This document shows positions 33,659 through 41,693 of a stretch of 55,274 bases of DNA, in pieces. The stretch comes from Clostridiales bacterium (GTDB lineage Bacteria; Bacillota; Clostridia; Lachnospirales; Lachnospiraceae): positions 1 through 55,274 of the forward strand of contig JAAYNW010000081.1 of the NCBI GenBank assembly GCA_012520655.1. Reading direction: 5' to 3'. The notes under the pieces are model-generated. The model was not told where the DNA came from, ran no database searches, and was given only the letters and a program-made list of their open reading frames with translations. The stretch's first letter is position 1, and each line of letters begins with the position of its first letter. The position numbers and the translations under genes were made by a program.

Positions 33659-34621
33659 ATGAAAGAAATCGACGTAATTATTCCCGTATATAAGCCGGAT
33701 AAAGCTTTTTTTACACTGATTGATAAATTGGAAAATCAAACGGTTCCGGTGAGCAAGATAATTTTAATGAATACGGAGCAAAAATATTTTGATAGATTAA
33801 TATATGGAACTCCCTTTTCGGAAAAGTACGGCAATATTTATGTGACTCATCTATCCAAAAAAGAATTTAATCATGGAGATACAAGAAACCGTGGTGTGAA
33901 AAAGTCGGAGGCTCCGATTTTTGTGATGATGACACAAGATGCCGTTCCTGCGGATGAATATTTACTTGAAAATCTAATTCGTCCGTTAGAGAAGAAGGAA
34001 AACGCTGTTTCATATGCAAGACAGTTGCCTGTGGAAGGCTGTAATGAGATGGAACGTTTTACCAGAGCCTTTAATTATCCGGAGATGAGCATGGAAAAGT
34101 CTTCAAAAGATATAGAAAAATTAGGTATAAAAACATTTTTTTGCTCAAATGTATGTGCGGCGTATAAAAGAGAGGTATTTGACATGCTGGGAGGGTTTGT
34201 CAAACATACGATTTTTAATGAAGATATGATTTATGCCGCAGGTGCCATAAAAGCAGGATACAGTATAGCATATGCCGCAGAAGCGAAGGTAATCCATTCT
34301 CATAACTATACATGTATGCAGCAGTTCCGTAGAAACTTCGACCTCGGCGTCTCTCATGCAAAACATTCGGAGATTTTTAGTTTGGTTACCTCCGAAAAAG
34401 AAGGATTTTCTCTTCTGAAAAAGATGACAGTGCATCTGTGGAAGGAAGGCTACAGAAGAACCATTCCTGCATTTTATGTAAACAGCATATACAGATATGC
34501 AGGGTTTTGCCTCGGTAAACACTTCAAGAAGCTTCCTGCGAAGCTGATTGCCAAGTTCACGATGAACAAAGAATATTGGGAGCAGGATAAAAGAATTAAT
34601 TCGGGCATAAAGTTCAGATAA
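33659..34621 (+). CDS. GT2 glycosyltransferase, rhamnosyltransferase-like
   Basis: A 320-residue GT2 enzyme: DVIIPVYKPDKAFFTLIDKL at the start, the EFNHGDTRNRG motif (about residues 71-81) and MMTQDAVPAD as the DxD-like region, then CSNVCAAYKREVFDMLGGF and FNEDMIYAAGAIKAGY. The HGxTRNxG and TQDA combination is typical of dTDP-rhamnose transferases, so L-rhamnose transfer is likely but not shown. It lies after the LCP terminator and before htrA, with the weak site AGAGGCAG about 8 bases from its ATG. Confidence 0.9.
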   Translation: MKEIDVIIPVYKPDKAFFTLIDKLENQTVPVSKIILMNTEQKYFDRLIYGTPFSEKYGNIYVTHLSKKEFNHGDTRNRGVKKSEAPIFVMMTQDAVPADEYLLENLIRPLEKKENAVSYARQLPVEGCNEMERFTRAFNYPEMSMEKSSKDIEKLGIKTFFCSNVCAAYKREVFDMLGGFVKHTIFNEDMIYAAGAIKAGYSIAYAAEAKVIHSHNYTCMQQFRRNFDLGVSHAKHSEIFSLVTSEKEGFSLLKKMTVHLWKEGYRRTIPAFYVNSIYRYAGFCLGKHFKKLPAKLIAKFTMNKEYWEQDKRINSGIKFR

Positions 34622-34664
34622 AAAACAGTTAACAAAAAACGCATATTTTTATCACAAAAAGAAC

Positions 34665-34717
34665 ACAATTCCCGAATATACTGAGTTCAAAAACAAGGAA
34701 AGGAAAGAGGGAATTGT
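34665..34717 (+). promoter_or_regulatory. inverted repeat covering the htrA ribosome binding site
   Basis: ACAATTCCC (34665-34673) is the exact complement of GGGAATTGT (34709-34717), which contains the end of the GAGGG ribosome site (34707-34711) and the bases up to the ATG at 34719. If both arms are transcribed, the pairing would hide the start region. A TATACT at 34677-34682 might be a promoter that excludes the first arm, so a role is unproven. Confidence 0.4.
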
Positions 34718-34718
34718 T

Positions 34719-36227
34719 ATGTATGAAAATAATTATCCTAATGATTATGAAAATAAAAATATAGTTGATAGTACGGCAAGAGATACTACGCCGGGACACG
34801 GCAATTTCAGCGGACAGAGCACCGGTGCTTACAGCACAGGTTACAATAATACAAATACTTACGGTGGATATCGTTACGGCAATAACTATAATTATATGGA
34901 AAATGCTTATTCTACGGGGAGTGGTGCCGGAGACGGAGCAAATAAACAGCCGGGAAAAGAAAAAAAAGAGAGGCGAGGCGGCAGGTATCTCAAAAAAGCG
35001 CTTGTCGTCGTGAGCCTCGGACTTTTCTTCGGAATCTGTGCAGGCGTAGGCTTTTTCGCTGTGGAGTCCGCAACAGGGGCACTTCAGAAAGCGTCAGTGA
35101 CAACTGCATCGGAAGCGGTGGAACCCGCGAAGGAAATTGCAAACACAATTGCCGAGACGGCCAAAAGTATCGATAGCACGACTCAAACGACAGCCGTAGT
35201 AACCGATGTCAGCCAGGTGGCCAAGGAGGTAATGCCGGCAATTGTTTCTATTAATAATACTTATACCCAAACAATGACATCGTTTTTCGGACAGTCCATG
35301 CAGAGTGAAGCTACGGCGGCAGGCTCAGGCATTATCGTAGGAGAGAGCGATACGGAACTTCTCATCGTATCCAACTATCACGTAGTAGAAGGCGCGGACA
35401 CTCTGAAAGTACAGTTTGTTGACGGTTCGGAAGCGGAAGCCCAGATGAAAGGCTCCGATTCTTCCATGGATTTGGCGGTTATTGCGGTACCGCTTGAAAA
35501 TATAAGCGAGACGACAAAAGATGCGATTGCTGTTGCGACACTTGGCGATTCCGACAGCCTTACGGTCGGAGAACCTGCAATAGCAATAGGTAATGCCTTA
35601 GGGTATGGGCAGTCAGTAACGGTGGGAGTAATCAGCGCGTTGGATAGAGTTATCGATTTATCCGACGGAGGCGCCGGCACATCCGATTCGGATGCTACTT
35701 TCATACAGACTGACGCTGCAATTAACCCGGGTAACTCGGGCGGTGCGTTGCTCAATTTAAAAGGCGAGGTAATCGGTATTAACTCTAACAAAATCGGCGG
35801 TTCGGTAGTAGAAGGGATGGGTTATGCAATTCCGATCTCATCCGCGAAACCGATTATCGAAGACTTGATGTTAAAAGAGACGAGAGCAAAAGTAGAGGAA
35901 GGAAAGAAAGGATATCTCGGTATTTCTCCTCTTACCGTAGTAGATGAGATGGCAGAGACCTATGGAATGCCTAAGGGAGTATATGTGTCCCAAGTATATG
36001 AAGGAACTGCAGCAGAAGCCGCAGGAATCCAGAAAGGTAATATCATTACGGAGTTTGACGGTAATAAAGTGACGAGTTCGGAAGATTTGTTGAGAATTAT
36101 GGATTATTATTCAGCAGGTGACACAATTAGTATAACAATTATGCAGGGTAGCCCTTCGGGCTGGGATAGCAAGACGGTTTCGGTAACGCTCGGCGAGAAA
36201 TACGAAGTCAAAGATACCAATAATTAA
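34719..36227 (+). CDS. htrA: HtrA/DegP-family membrane-anchored serine protease with PDZ domain
   Basis: A 502-residue surface quality-control protease. A cytoplasmic Asn/Gly/Tyr-rich N-terminus (1-75) is followed by a basic patch and one helix (about 88-110), a linker, a trypsin-like domain and a C-terminal PDZ domain (about 395-490, starting GYLGISPLTV). The triad is intact: His221 (SNYHVVEG), Asp251 (SSMDLAVI) and Ser340 (NPGNSGGALL). It degrades or refolds misfolded exported proteins. It has its own ribosome site GAGGG 7 bases upstream, within a potential RNA stem, and a strong terminator behind it. Confidence 0.96.
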   Translation: MYENNYPNDYENKNIVDSTARDTTPGHGNFSGQSTGAYSTGYNNTNTYGGYRYGNNYNYMENAYSTGSGAGDGANKQPGKEKKERRGGRYLKKALVVVSLGLFFGICAGVGFFAVESATGALQKASVTTASEAVEPAKEIANTIAETAKSIDSTTQTTAVVTDVSQVAKEVMPAIVSINNTYTQTMTSFFGQSMQSEATAAGSGIIVGESDTELLIVSNYHVVEGADTLKVQFVDGSEAEAQMKGSDSSMDLAVIAVPLENISETTKDAIAVATLGDSDSLTVGEPAIAIGNALGYGQSVTVGVISALDRVIDLSDGGAGTSDSDATFIQTDAAINPGNSGGALLNLKGEVIGINSNKIGGSVVEGMGYAIPISSAKPIIEDLMLKETRAKVEEGKKGYLGISPLTVVDEMAETYGMPKGVYVSQVYEGTAAEAAGIQKGNIITEFDGNKVTSSEDLLRIMDYYSAGDTISITIMQGSPSGWDSKTVSVTLGEKYEVKDTNN

Positions 36228-36240
36228 TAATATGATGAAG

Positions 36241-36287
36241 CGGTTATTTGGAATTCCTGAAATAGGAATGAAAAATAACCGTTTTTT
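36241..36287 (+). terminator. terminator after htrA
   Basis: CGGTTATTT (36241-36249) pairs with AAATAACCG (36273-36281) and inner ATTCCT (36253-36258) with AGGAAT (36264-36269); six T residues follow. Confidence 0.92.
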
Positions 36288-36334
36288 CTAATAAATATAT
36301 AAAATAAGCGCCAAGCAATTTAGAAAATGTTAAC

Positions 36335-36363
36335 TTGTACAACATTTACGAATGCCTTATAAT
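36335..36363 (+). promoter_or_regulatory. sigma-A promoter of clpX
   Basis: TTGTAC (36335-36340), 17-base spacer, TATAAT (36358-36363), 54 bases before the start. The -10 is perfect. TTGTACAA at 36335-36342 is itself a palindrome. No CIRCE or CtsR-like tandem repeat is seen. Confidence 0.82.
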
Positions 36364-36417
36364 AAAAATCAATATGCAAGATTAAATAAACAATAAATGC
36401 ATCACAAGGAGTAAAAA

Positions 36418-37941
36418 ATGAGCGATTTTGATGATAAAGATTTAGGCGATAAAGATTTAGACGATAAAGATTATGAAAACGAGTCTGAGACAAAGAATGG
36501 GGAAAAGTTAGAAGACTCCGACAAAGAAAAAAGCGAATATGAGGACGTTTGCTTTATCTGCCGGAGACCGGAGAGCAAGACCGGAAAAATGTTCAAGCTT
36601 CCGAATAACATATCCGTATGTAACGATTGCATGCATAAGACAATGGATACGGTCAGCCAGTTCGATTATCAGGGAATGCTGAATAATACCAATTTAAACG
36701 GACAATTGGATAAGCTTAATAAAGGAAAAGGAATACCCAATATCAGCTTCGTGAATTTGGCGGATTTGCAAGGAGACGGAGGAATTCCGAACAAGCAAAA
36801 GATAAAAAAGAAAAAACCTGAGGAAAAAACAGAGCCTATACTTGATATAAAGAATATTCCGGCTCCTCACAAGATAAAAGCGCAGCTGGACGAATACGTG
36901 GTAGGTCAGGAGAGAGCGAAAAAGATTATTTCCGTAGCGGTATATAATCACTATAAGCGTGTGGCTACAGGAACGATGGATGAAATAGAAATTGAGAAGT
37001 CCAATATCTTGATGCTCGGTCCCACAGGAAGCGGTAAGACTTATCTCGTTAAGACGTTGGCAAAGCTTTTGGACGTTCCGCTTGCCATAACGGATGCTAC
37101 TTCACTTACGGAAGCGGGGTATATCGGTGACGATATCGAAAGCGTAGTGTCCAAGCTTCTTGCAGTGGCGGACAACGACGTGGAGAGAGCAGAACGGGGC
37201 ATTATATTTATTGATGAGATCGATAAAATAGCTAAAAAGAAGAATACAACGTCCAGAGACGTCAGCGGAGAATCCGTGCAGCAAGGAATGCTGAAGCTGT
37301 TAGAGGGTGCAGAAGTGGAAGTACCTGTAGGAGCGAACAGCAAAAATGCAATGGTGCCTCTTACAACAATAAATACAAAGAATATTCTGTTTATCTGCGG
37401 CGGAGCATTTCCCGATTTGGAAGAAATCATAAAGCAGCGGCTGAACAAAGGGACATCTATCGGGTACACGGCTGAACTTAAGGATAAATATGATAAAGAC
37501 AAGAATATCTTGAGTAATGTGACGGTGGAGGATATTAAGAAGTTCGGTATGATTCCCGAGTTCATCGGACGTCTGCCGATAATATGTACGCTGGAAGGCT
37601 TGTCGAAGGAGATGTTCGTTAAAATCTTAAAAGAGCCGAAAAATGCGATTCTTAAGCAATATCAGAAGCTACTGGAGCTGGATGAAGTCAAGCTGGAATT
37701 CGATGACGGTGCTTTAGAGGCAATTGCCGAAAAGGCAATGAAAAAGGATACCGGTGCAAGGGCATTGCGTGCCATTATCGAAGAATTTATGTTGGATATT
37801 ATGTATGAAATTCCCAAAGATGACAATATCGGAAGGGTAACGATTACGAGGGAATATATTGAGAATACGGGCGGACCGATTATTGATATCCGCAGCAACT
37901 TCTTAGAGTTGCCGGATAATCTTAACGTAATTGAACAGTGA
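36418..37941 (+). CDS. clpX: ClpX-type AAA+ unfoldase, divergent
   Basis: A 507-residue ClpX homologue, longer than the usual 410-430. It has an acidic N-terminal extension with D-D-K-D repeats (1-40), a four-cysteine zinc domain (Cys45, Cys48, Cys68, Cys71), Walker A GPTGSGKT (201-208), pore loop GYIG (234-237, usually GYVG), Walker B IFIDEID (263-269) and sensor 2 GARALRAII (446-454). Two ClpX hallmarks are altered: the RKH pore motif is missing (the region reads PVGANSKNAMVPL), and the ClpP-docking IGF tripeptide is IGY (348-350). No clpP is adjacent. It may be a specialised second ClpX acting alone or with other substrates. CAAGGAG precedes the ATG by 7-8 bases. Confidence 0.92.
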   Translation: MSDFDDKDLGDKDLDDKDYENESETKNGEKLEDSDKEKSEYEDVCFICRRPESKTGKMFKLPNNISVCNDCMHKTMDTVSQFDYQGMLNNTNLNGQLDKLNKGKGIPNISFVNLADLQGDGGIPNKQKIKKKKPEEKTEPILDIKNIPAPHKIKAQLDEYVVGQERAKKIISVAVYNHYKRVATGTMDEIEIEKSNILMLGPTGSGKTYLVKTLAKLLDVPLAITDATSLTEAGYIGDDIESVVSKLLAVADNDVERAERGIIFIDEIDKIAKKKNTTSRDVSGESVQQGMLKLLEGAEVEVPVGANSKNAMVPLTTINTKNILFICGGAFPDLEEIIKQRLNKGTSIGYTAELKDKYDKDKNILSNVTVEDIKKFGMIPEFIGRLPIICTLEGLSKEMFVKILKEPKNAILKQYQKLLELDEVKLEFDDGALEAIAEKAMKKDTGARALRAIIEEFMLDIMYEIPKDDNIGRVTITREYIENTGGPIIDIRSNFLELPDNLNVIEQ

Positions 37942-37976
37942 GTCATATAATAATAAAAAACAAAGAGTAAGTATAT

Positions 37977-39710
37977 ATGGCCTGCAGAGAAGAAATGTTA
38001 TCTAATGATTATATGGAAATCCTGCTGGATTATGCACAGCCCTATATAGATGAATCATTTCCGATATCTTGTTATGAGGTAATTGATGATCAGTTCGTTG
38101 TGTTGCTTGTAGAAAGAAATCTGCTTCCGCCTATCAGCATATCCAGTTTGACTTATACTGCAATACCCAAGCTATATGGACTTATGCAGGAGACTCCGGT
38201 TCCTGAGGTCACACCTATGCAGAACTTCAATTCTTTAAGTCTGGTAAAGTCAGGGATTCTCCAAGTACAACGACCACCGCTGTCTTTGACGGGCAGGGGA
38301 GTAGCTATCGGGTTTGTGGACACTGGGATACGATACGACTTACCGGTATTTCGCAGGGAAGATGGTACTTCGAGGATTCTGGCGATATGGGATCAGACGA
38401 TTCAGGATGGAACTCCTCCGGAAGGATTTTCTTACGGCACGCTTTATACGAACGAACAGATAAACGAAGCATTGCAAAGTGATGATCCGCTGTCGATAGT
38501 TCCCTCTACGGATACGATAGGCCATGGGACGTCTATGGCCAGTGTGGCGGCGGGAAGCAATGTGAACTCAGGGCTTACTTTTTTGGGAGCCGCGCCGGAT
38601 GCGGATATTGTTGTTGTAAAGTGCAGGGAGGCGAAGCAATATTTGCGCGACTATTATTTTATTCCGGAGGGTGTACCTGCTTATTCTGCAACGGATATAG
38701 CGATGGCTGTTAAATATCTGGATAGTTTTGCCATAGTGGGAAGCAGGCCGGTAGTAATATGCATCGGTTTAGGAACGAACTGGGGAGATCATGCGGGGAA
38801 TTCCATTCTTGCCAGATATTTAAACCGAATAGCGCAGAAGAGAAGCAGAGTCGTAATCGTATGCGGCGGTAATGAAGGCAATGCGGAGCATCATTACGGA
38901 AGCTCCGTTACCATGAGCTCAAGATCGGTCGTGGAAGTTGTAGAAGTTCGCGTTGCAGAGGAGGAAGTTGGTTTCGTAATGGAATTATGGGGCAGTCCTC
39001 CTAATCTGTTCAGCGTTTCCATTCGCTCTCCGGGAGGGGAGGTAATTCCGGCCATCGATTTCAGAAGCCGGACGACAAGAAATTTTTCCTTTATTTATGA
39101 GAGGACAAAAGTGACCGTAGACCATGTACTGGTGGAGCAGGGAACAGGAGAGGAAATTGTTGTATTTCGATTTGAGGTTCCTACGCCCGGGGTGTGGACC
39201 TTTAATATCACAATAGAGGGAGACAGCGATTATTCGGATATTAATCTGTGGCTTCCGATTACGCAATTTTTAAAAGGCAATACCCATTTTTTGCGTTCTA
39301 CGCCTTATACGACACTTACGGAGCCATCTATGGCCCAATATGTGATTACGCCATCTACTTATGATGACAGTAACGATAGTTTCTATATAGAATCGGGAAG
39401 AGGGTTTGTGAGAGGCAGAGAAGCTAAGCCGGATTTTGCGGCGCCCGGAGTCAATGTATCCACTGTGTTGGGAGAACAGACCGGTTCCAGTATTTCGGCG
39501 GCTATTACGGCAGGAGGGTCCGCACAGTTTATGCAATGGGCCGTTGTTGAAGGAAATGATCCCCTTGTACAAACGACTCAGATAAAAACATATTTTATAA
39601 GAGGAGCGAGAAGGAATTCAGACACGCTCTATCCGAACAGATCATGGGGTTATGGACAATTGGATCTTGAGAGGACATTTGCCATTATCGCAGGAACGGT
39701 AGGAGGATAA
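37977..39710 (+). CDS. S8 family subtilisin-like serine peptidase (CspC-like)
   Basis: A 577-residue subtilase with all three catalytic residues: Asp115 (GFVDTGI), His183 (GHGTSMASVAAG) and Ser505 (GSSISAAITAG). A jelly-roll-like insert lies between His and Ser blocks (about 310-440), as in clostridial Csp germination proteases. There is no signal peptide or membrane anchor, and about 100 residues precede the catalytic core, possibly a propeptide. So it may act in the cytoplasm, or be exported in an unrecognised way. It lies 35 bases after clpX and 3 bases before lspA, so the three are probably co-transcribed. Confidence 0.9.
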   Translation: MACREEMLSNDYMEILLDYAQPYIDESFPISCYEVIDDQFVVLLVERNLLPPISISSLTYTAIPKLYGLMQETPVPEVTPMQNFNSLSLVKSGILQVQRPPLSLTGRGVAIGFVDTGIRYDLPVFRREDGTSRILAIWDQTIQDGTPPEGFSYGTLYTNEQINEALQSDDPLSIVPSTDTIGHGTSMASVAAGSNVNSGLTFLGAAPDADIVVVKCREAKQYLRDYYFIPEGVPAYSATDIAMAVKYLDSFAIVGSRPVVICIGLGTNWGDHAGNSILARYLNRIAQKRSRVVIVCGGNEGNAEHHYGSSVTMSSRSVVEVVEVRVAEEEVGFVMELWGSPPNLFSVSIRSPGGEVIPAIDFRSRTTRNFSFIYERTKVTVDHVLVEQGTGEEIVVFRFEVPTPGVWTFNITIEGDSDYSDINLWLPITQFLKGNTHFLRSTPYTTLTEPSMAQYVITPSTYDDSNDSFYIESGRGFVRGREAKPDFAAPGVNVSTVLGEQTGSSISAAITAGGSAQFMQWAVVEGNDPLVQTTQIKTYFIRGARRNSDTLYPNRSWGYGQLDLERTFAIIAGTVGG

Positions 39711-39713
39711 CAA

Positions 39714-40166
39714 TTGAATTATATCGGGATAATAGCAGCGATTTTCAGTACTGATTTTTTTATAAAAAATTATATAGAAAAGAACCTTGAAGCAGGAACG
39801 GAAAAGGAAAAGGTGAGGGGATTTATACGGCTCCGCAAGCATCATAATAAGGGCGCGTTTCTAAACGTGGGGCAGGGAAAAAGAAGGACGGTGGCATTCA
39901 TCTCGCTAATGCTTACATTAGTTCTTACCTTTTTTTTTATTATGACGCTTGGGACAAAAGGAAACACCCCTTTAAGGGCCGGATTGGCACTTTTGCTCGG
40001 AGGTGCCTTCAGCAATACATATGACAGATTGAAAAGAGGGCATGTGGTGGATTATTTGAGCTTCCATGTTAAATGGAAATGGCTTAGCAATATTATTTTT
40101 AACATATCTGATTTCTGTATTATCATAGGTGCCTTCGTAACGGTGCTCAGTGTAGGAAATGAGTAA
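39714..40166 (+). CDS. lspA: signal peptidase II (lipoprotein signal peptidase)-like
   Basis: A 150-residue membrane protein with the LspA signatures: HHNKGAFLN (the N-x-GA block), GGAFSNTYDRLKRGHVVDYLSF and IIFNISDFCIIIG, which give the two catalytic aspartates (in TYDR and ISDF). It cleaves lipoprotein precursors before the lipidated cysteine. The TTG start is supported by AGGAGG at 39702-39707, which overlaps the stop of the protease gene. The spacing between the N-x-GA block and GGA block is normal, but the N-terminal helix is weakly hydrophobic, so this could be a divergent paralogue. Confidence 0.85.
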   Translation: MNYIGIIAAIFSTDFFIKNYIEKNLEAGTEKEKVRGFIRLRKHHNKGAFLNVGQGKRRTVAFISLMLTLVLTFFFIMTLGTKGNTPLRAGLALLLGGAFSNTYDRLKRGHVVDYLSFHVKWKWLSNIIFNISDFCIIIGAFVTVLSVGNE

Positions 40167-40170
40167 AGAA

Positions 40171-40211
40171 ATGCGCATGGCACCAGCTGTTGAAGGCTGA
40201 CCCATGCGCAT
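40171..40211. terminator. bidirectional terminator between lspA and the RHH gene
   Basis: ATGCGCATGG (40171-40180) pairs perfectly with CCATGCGCAT (40202-40211), with inner CAGC/GCTG; T-rich sequence follows on the plus strand. Confidence 0.85.
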
Positions 40212-40213
40212 AT

Positions 40214-40474
40214 TTATTTCTCTTTATTTTTTCTCTTATTGACGCATTCGGCTAGTAGGTATTCGATTTGTCCGTTGATGGAACGGAAGTCATCCTCCGC
40301 CCAGGCAGCCAACTCGTTCCACAAACCGGGAGAGAGCCTTAGAAGTACCTGTTTTTTGGCCTTCTCTTTTTCCTTGATTACCTTTTCGCTCTTCAAGATA
40401 GCTGCTTCCATTTCTTGAATTTTTTTAAGCCTTGCTTTGAGTTCCTCTTCTTTTTGAATTAATTTATCATCCAT
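40214..40474 (-). CDS. ribbon-helix-helix (Arc-like) DNA-binding protein with N-terminal coiled coil
   Basis: An 86-residue protein. Residues 1-45 are a charged helix, likely a coiled coil (LKARLKKIQEMEAAILKSEKV). Residues about 46-80 have the ribbon-helix-helix pattern: KKQVLLRLSPGLWNELAAWAEDDFRSINGQIEYLLAECV, i.e. a beta strand, helix A, and a helix B beginning RSINGQI, as in Arc-type repressors; the strand residues would touch DNA. ATG 40474 (AGG 8 bases upstream) is preferred over an in-frame TTG at 40480. It follows the SPFH gene by 12 bases in one operon, so it may repress its own promoter at the dyad 41524-41558. Confidence 0.78.
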   Translation of the reverse strand: MDDKLIQKEEELKARLKKIQEMEAAILKSEKVIKEKEKAKKQVLLRLSPGLWNELAAWAEDDFRSINGQIEYLLAECVNKRKNKEK

Positions 40475-40486
40475 AAGCAATACCTG

Positions 40487-41503
40487 TTAATAGATTGTGC
40501 CCGTATTTACGATTGGCTGCGCATCGCGGTTGCCGCAGAGGATGACGAGCAGATTACTTACCATGGCCGCCTTACGTTCTTCATCGAGAACTACAATTTC
40601 TTCTTCGCTAAGCTGATCGATGGCCATTTTGACCATGCTGACAGCGCCCTCTACGATTTTCTGACGGGCTGCAATGATTGCCACCGCCTGTTGCCTTTGC
40701 AACATTGCCGCTGCAATTTCTTCCGAATAAGATAAGTGTGTGATGCGCACTTCCTTAATTTCGAGTCCGGCTTCCAGTACTCGTTCCTGCAGTTCCTGTT
40801 TCATACAATCGGCAATTTCCTGACTGCTTCCCCGCAGCGTCTTTTCATCGGCATCTTCCTCCATCGAATCATAAGGATAGAGTCTGGCAATATTACGGAT
40901 GGTGGAATCGCATTGAATGGATAAAAAGGATTTGTAATTCTCTACACTGAAAACAGCCTTGGTAGGATCCGCTACCCGCCAGATAACGATGGCGCCGATG
41001 ATGATGGGATTGCCTAACACATCATTTACTTTCTGCTTCTCATTATTCAGTGTCATAGTTTTGGTAGATATTTTCTTTGTACGTGCGGCAGTGGCAGCAG
41101 CTTCGGGCGTTCCGGAACCGATGTTAAGATTGCCGGAAGCCGCTACGAAAGTGCTTGCCGGGTTAAATCCGACGGCAAAAGGATTTGTATAATAAAAGCC
41201 TTCCTTTTTAATTGTGCCGTAATATTTACCGAACAGGGTCATAACGAGCGCTTCATTTGGGTTTACAATATGAAAACCTGCCAGCATAATGCAAAGGACA
41301 ACAAAAAGCATAATTCCAAAAGTCAGTGCAATGCCGCCGAGTCCCGGCATAGACATGGAGAGCAGGATGCCTCCGGCTATAATAATCAGCGTGGAAACGG
41401 CAAAGCCGCATAGAATCAGCAAAAGCGCAGCAAATCCACTTTTGGGAATAAGTTCCTTTTCTTCAATCATGTTGACGACATTGGTTTTTTTCTGCATACT
41501 CAT
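40487..41503 (-). CDS. SPFH/Band 7 (stomatin-prohibitin-like) membrane protein
   Basis: A 338-residue protein with two N-terminal membrane segments (about residues 20-50 and 53-80) followed by a cytoplasmic or membrane-lining SPFH domain that begins HIVNPNEALVMTLFGKYYGTI and includes NPIIIGAIVIWRVADPTKAVFSV and EVRITHLSYSEEIAAAMLQRQQA. Such proteins form large ring or cage assemblies in membrane microdomains. ATG 41503 has GGAGG 7 bases upstream on the minus strand and is preferred to the upstream TTG/ATG frame extension. It is the first gene of an operon with an RHH DNA-binding protein, an uncommon pairing. Confidence 0.92.
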   Translation of the reverse strand: MSMQKKTNVVNMIEEKELIPKSGFAALLLILCGFAVSTLIIIAGGILLSMSMPGLGGIALTFGIMLFVVLCIMLAGFHIVNPNEALVMTLFGKYYGTIKKEGFYYTNPFAVGFNPASTFVAASGNLNIGSGTPEAAATAARTKKISTKTMTLNNEKQKVNDVLGNPIIIGAIVIWRVADPTKAVFSVENYKSFLSIQCDSTIRNIARLYPYDSMEEDADEKTLRGSSQEIADCMKQELQERVLEAGLEIKEVRITHLSYSEEIAAAMLQRQQAVAIIAARQKIVEGAVSMVKMAIDQLSEEEIVVLDEERKAAMVSNLLVILCGNRDAQPIVNTGTIY

Positions 41504-41523
41504 AGTGAATCCTCCATAAATGC

Positions 41524-41558
41524 TATTATAATGATATCGATTTGATATCATTATAATA
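41524..41558. promoter_or_regulatory. 15-bp perfect dyad overlapping the SPFH-RHH promoter (putative operator)
   Basis: TATTATAATGATATC (41524-41538), 5-base spacer, GATATCATTATAATA (41544-41558). It covers the -10 element and the expected start site on the minus strand, the classical position for a repressor site. The RHH protein of the same operon is the obvious candidate binder. Confidence 0.75.
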
Positions 41559-41581
41559 ATGCCGGTTTATGGAGTTGTCAA
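41553..41581 (-). promoter_or_regulatory. sigma-A promoter of the SPFH-RHH operon
   Basis: On the minus strand: perfect TTGACA (41581-41576), 17-base spacer, TATTAT (41558-41553). The -10 lies wholly within the dyad. Confidence 0.82.
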
Positions 41582-41620
41582 GGTCATAAAAAGCATAATT
41601 AGACAAAATTAGCATAAAAT

Positions 41621-41651
41621 AAAAAAGAACGCTTGCACCGCGTTCTTTTTT
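41621..41651. terminator. terminator of the carbamate kinase gene
   Basis: AAAAAAGAACGC (41621-41632) pairs with GCGTTCTTTTTT (41640-41651) around TTGCACC; symmetric, so it can act in both directions, here for leftward transcription. Confidence 0.9.
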
Positions 41652-41693
41652 GAACTGATAAAATTTGTGAATGGATAAAATATTAATTATAAC

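Noticed and set aside
33567..34718. Possible tRNA or small RNA gene in the gaps around the 33659 glycosyltransferase
   Set aside because: The only structure is the LCP terminator and the htrA leader dyad; no cloverleaf can be drawn.
36228..36417. CIRCE or CtsR heat-shock operator before clpX
   Set aside because: No TTAGCACTC-N9-GAGTGCTAA dyad or tandem heptamer repeat is present; only a sigma-A promoter is visible.
40214..41503. SPFH-RHH pair as a toxin-antitoxin system
   Set aside because: The SPFH protein is a 338-residue membrane scaffold with no toxin family resemblance, and it precedes the RHH gene with ordinary operon spacing.
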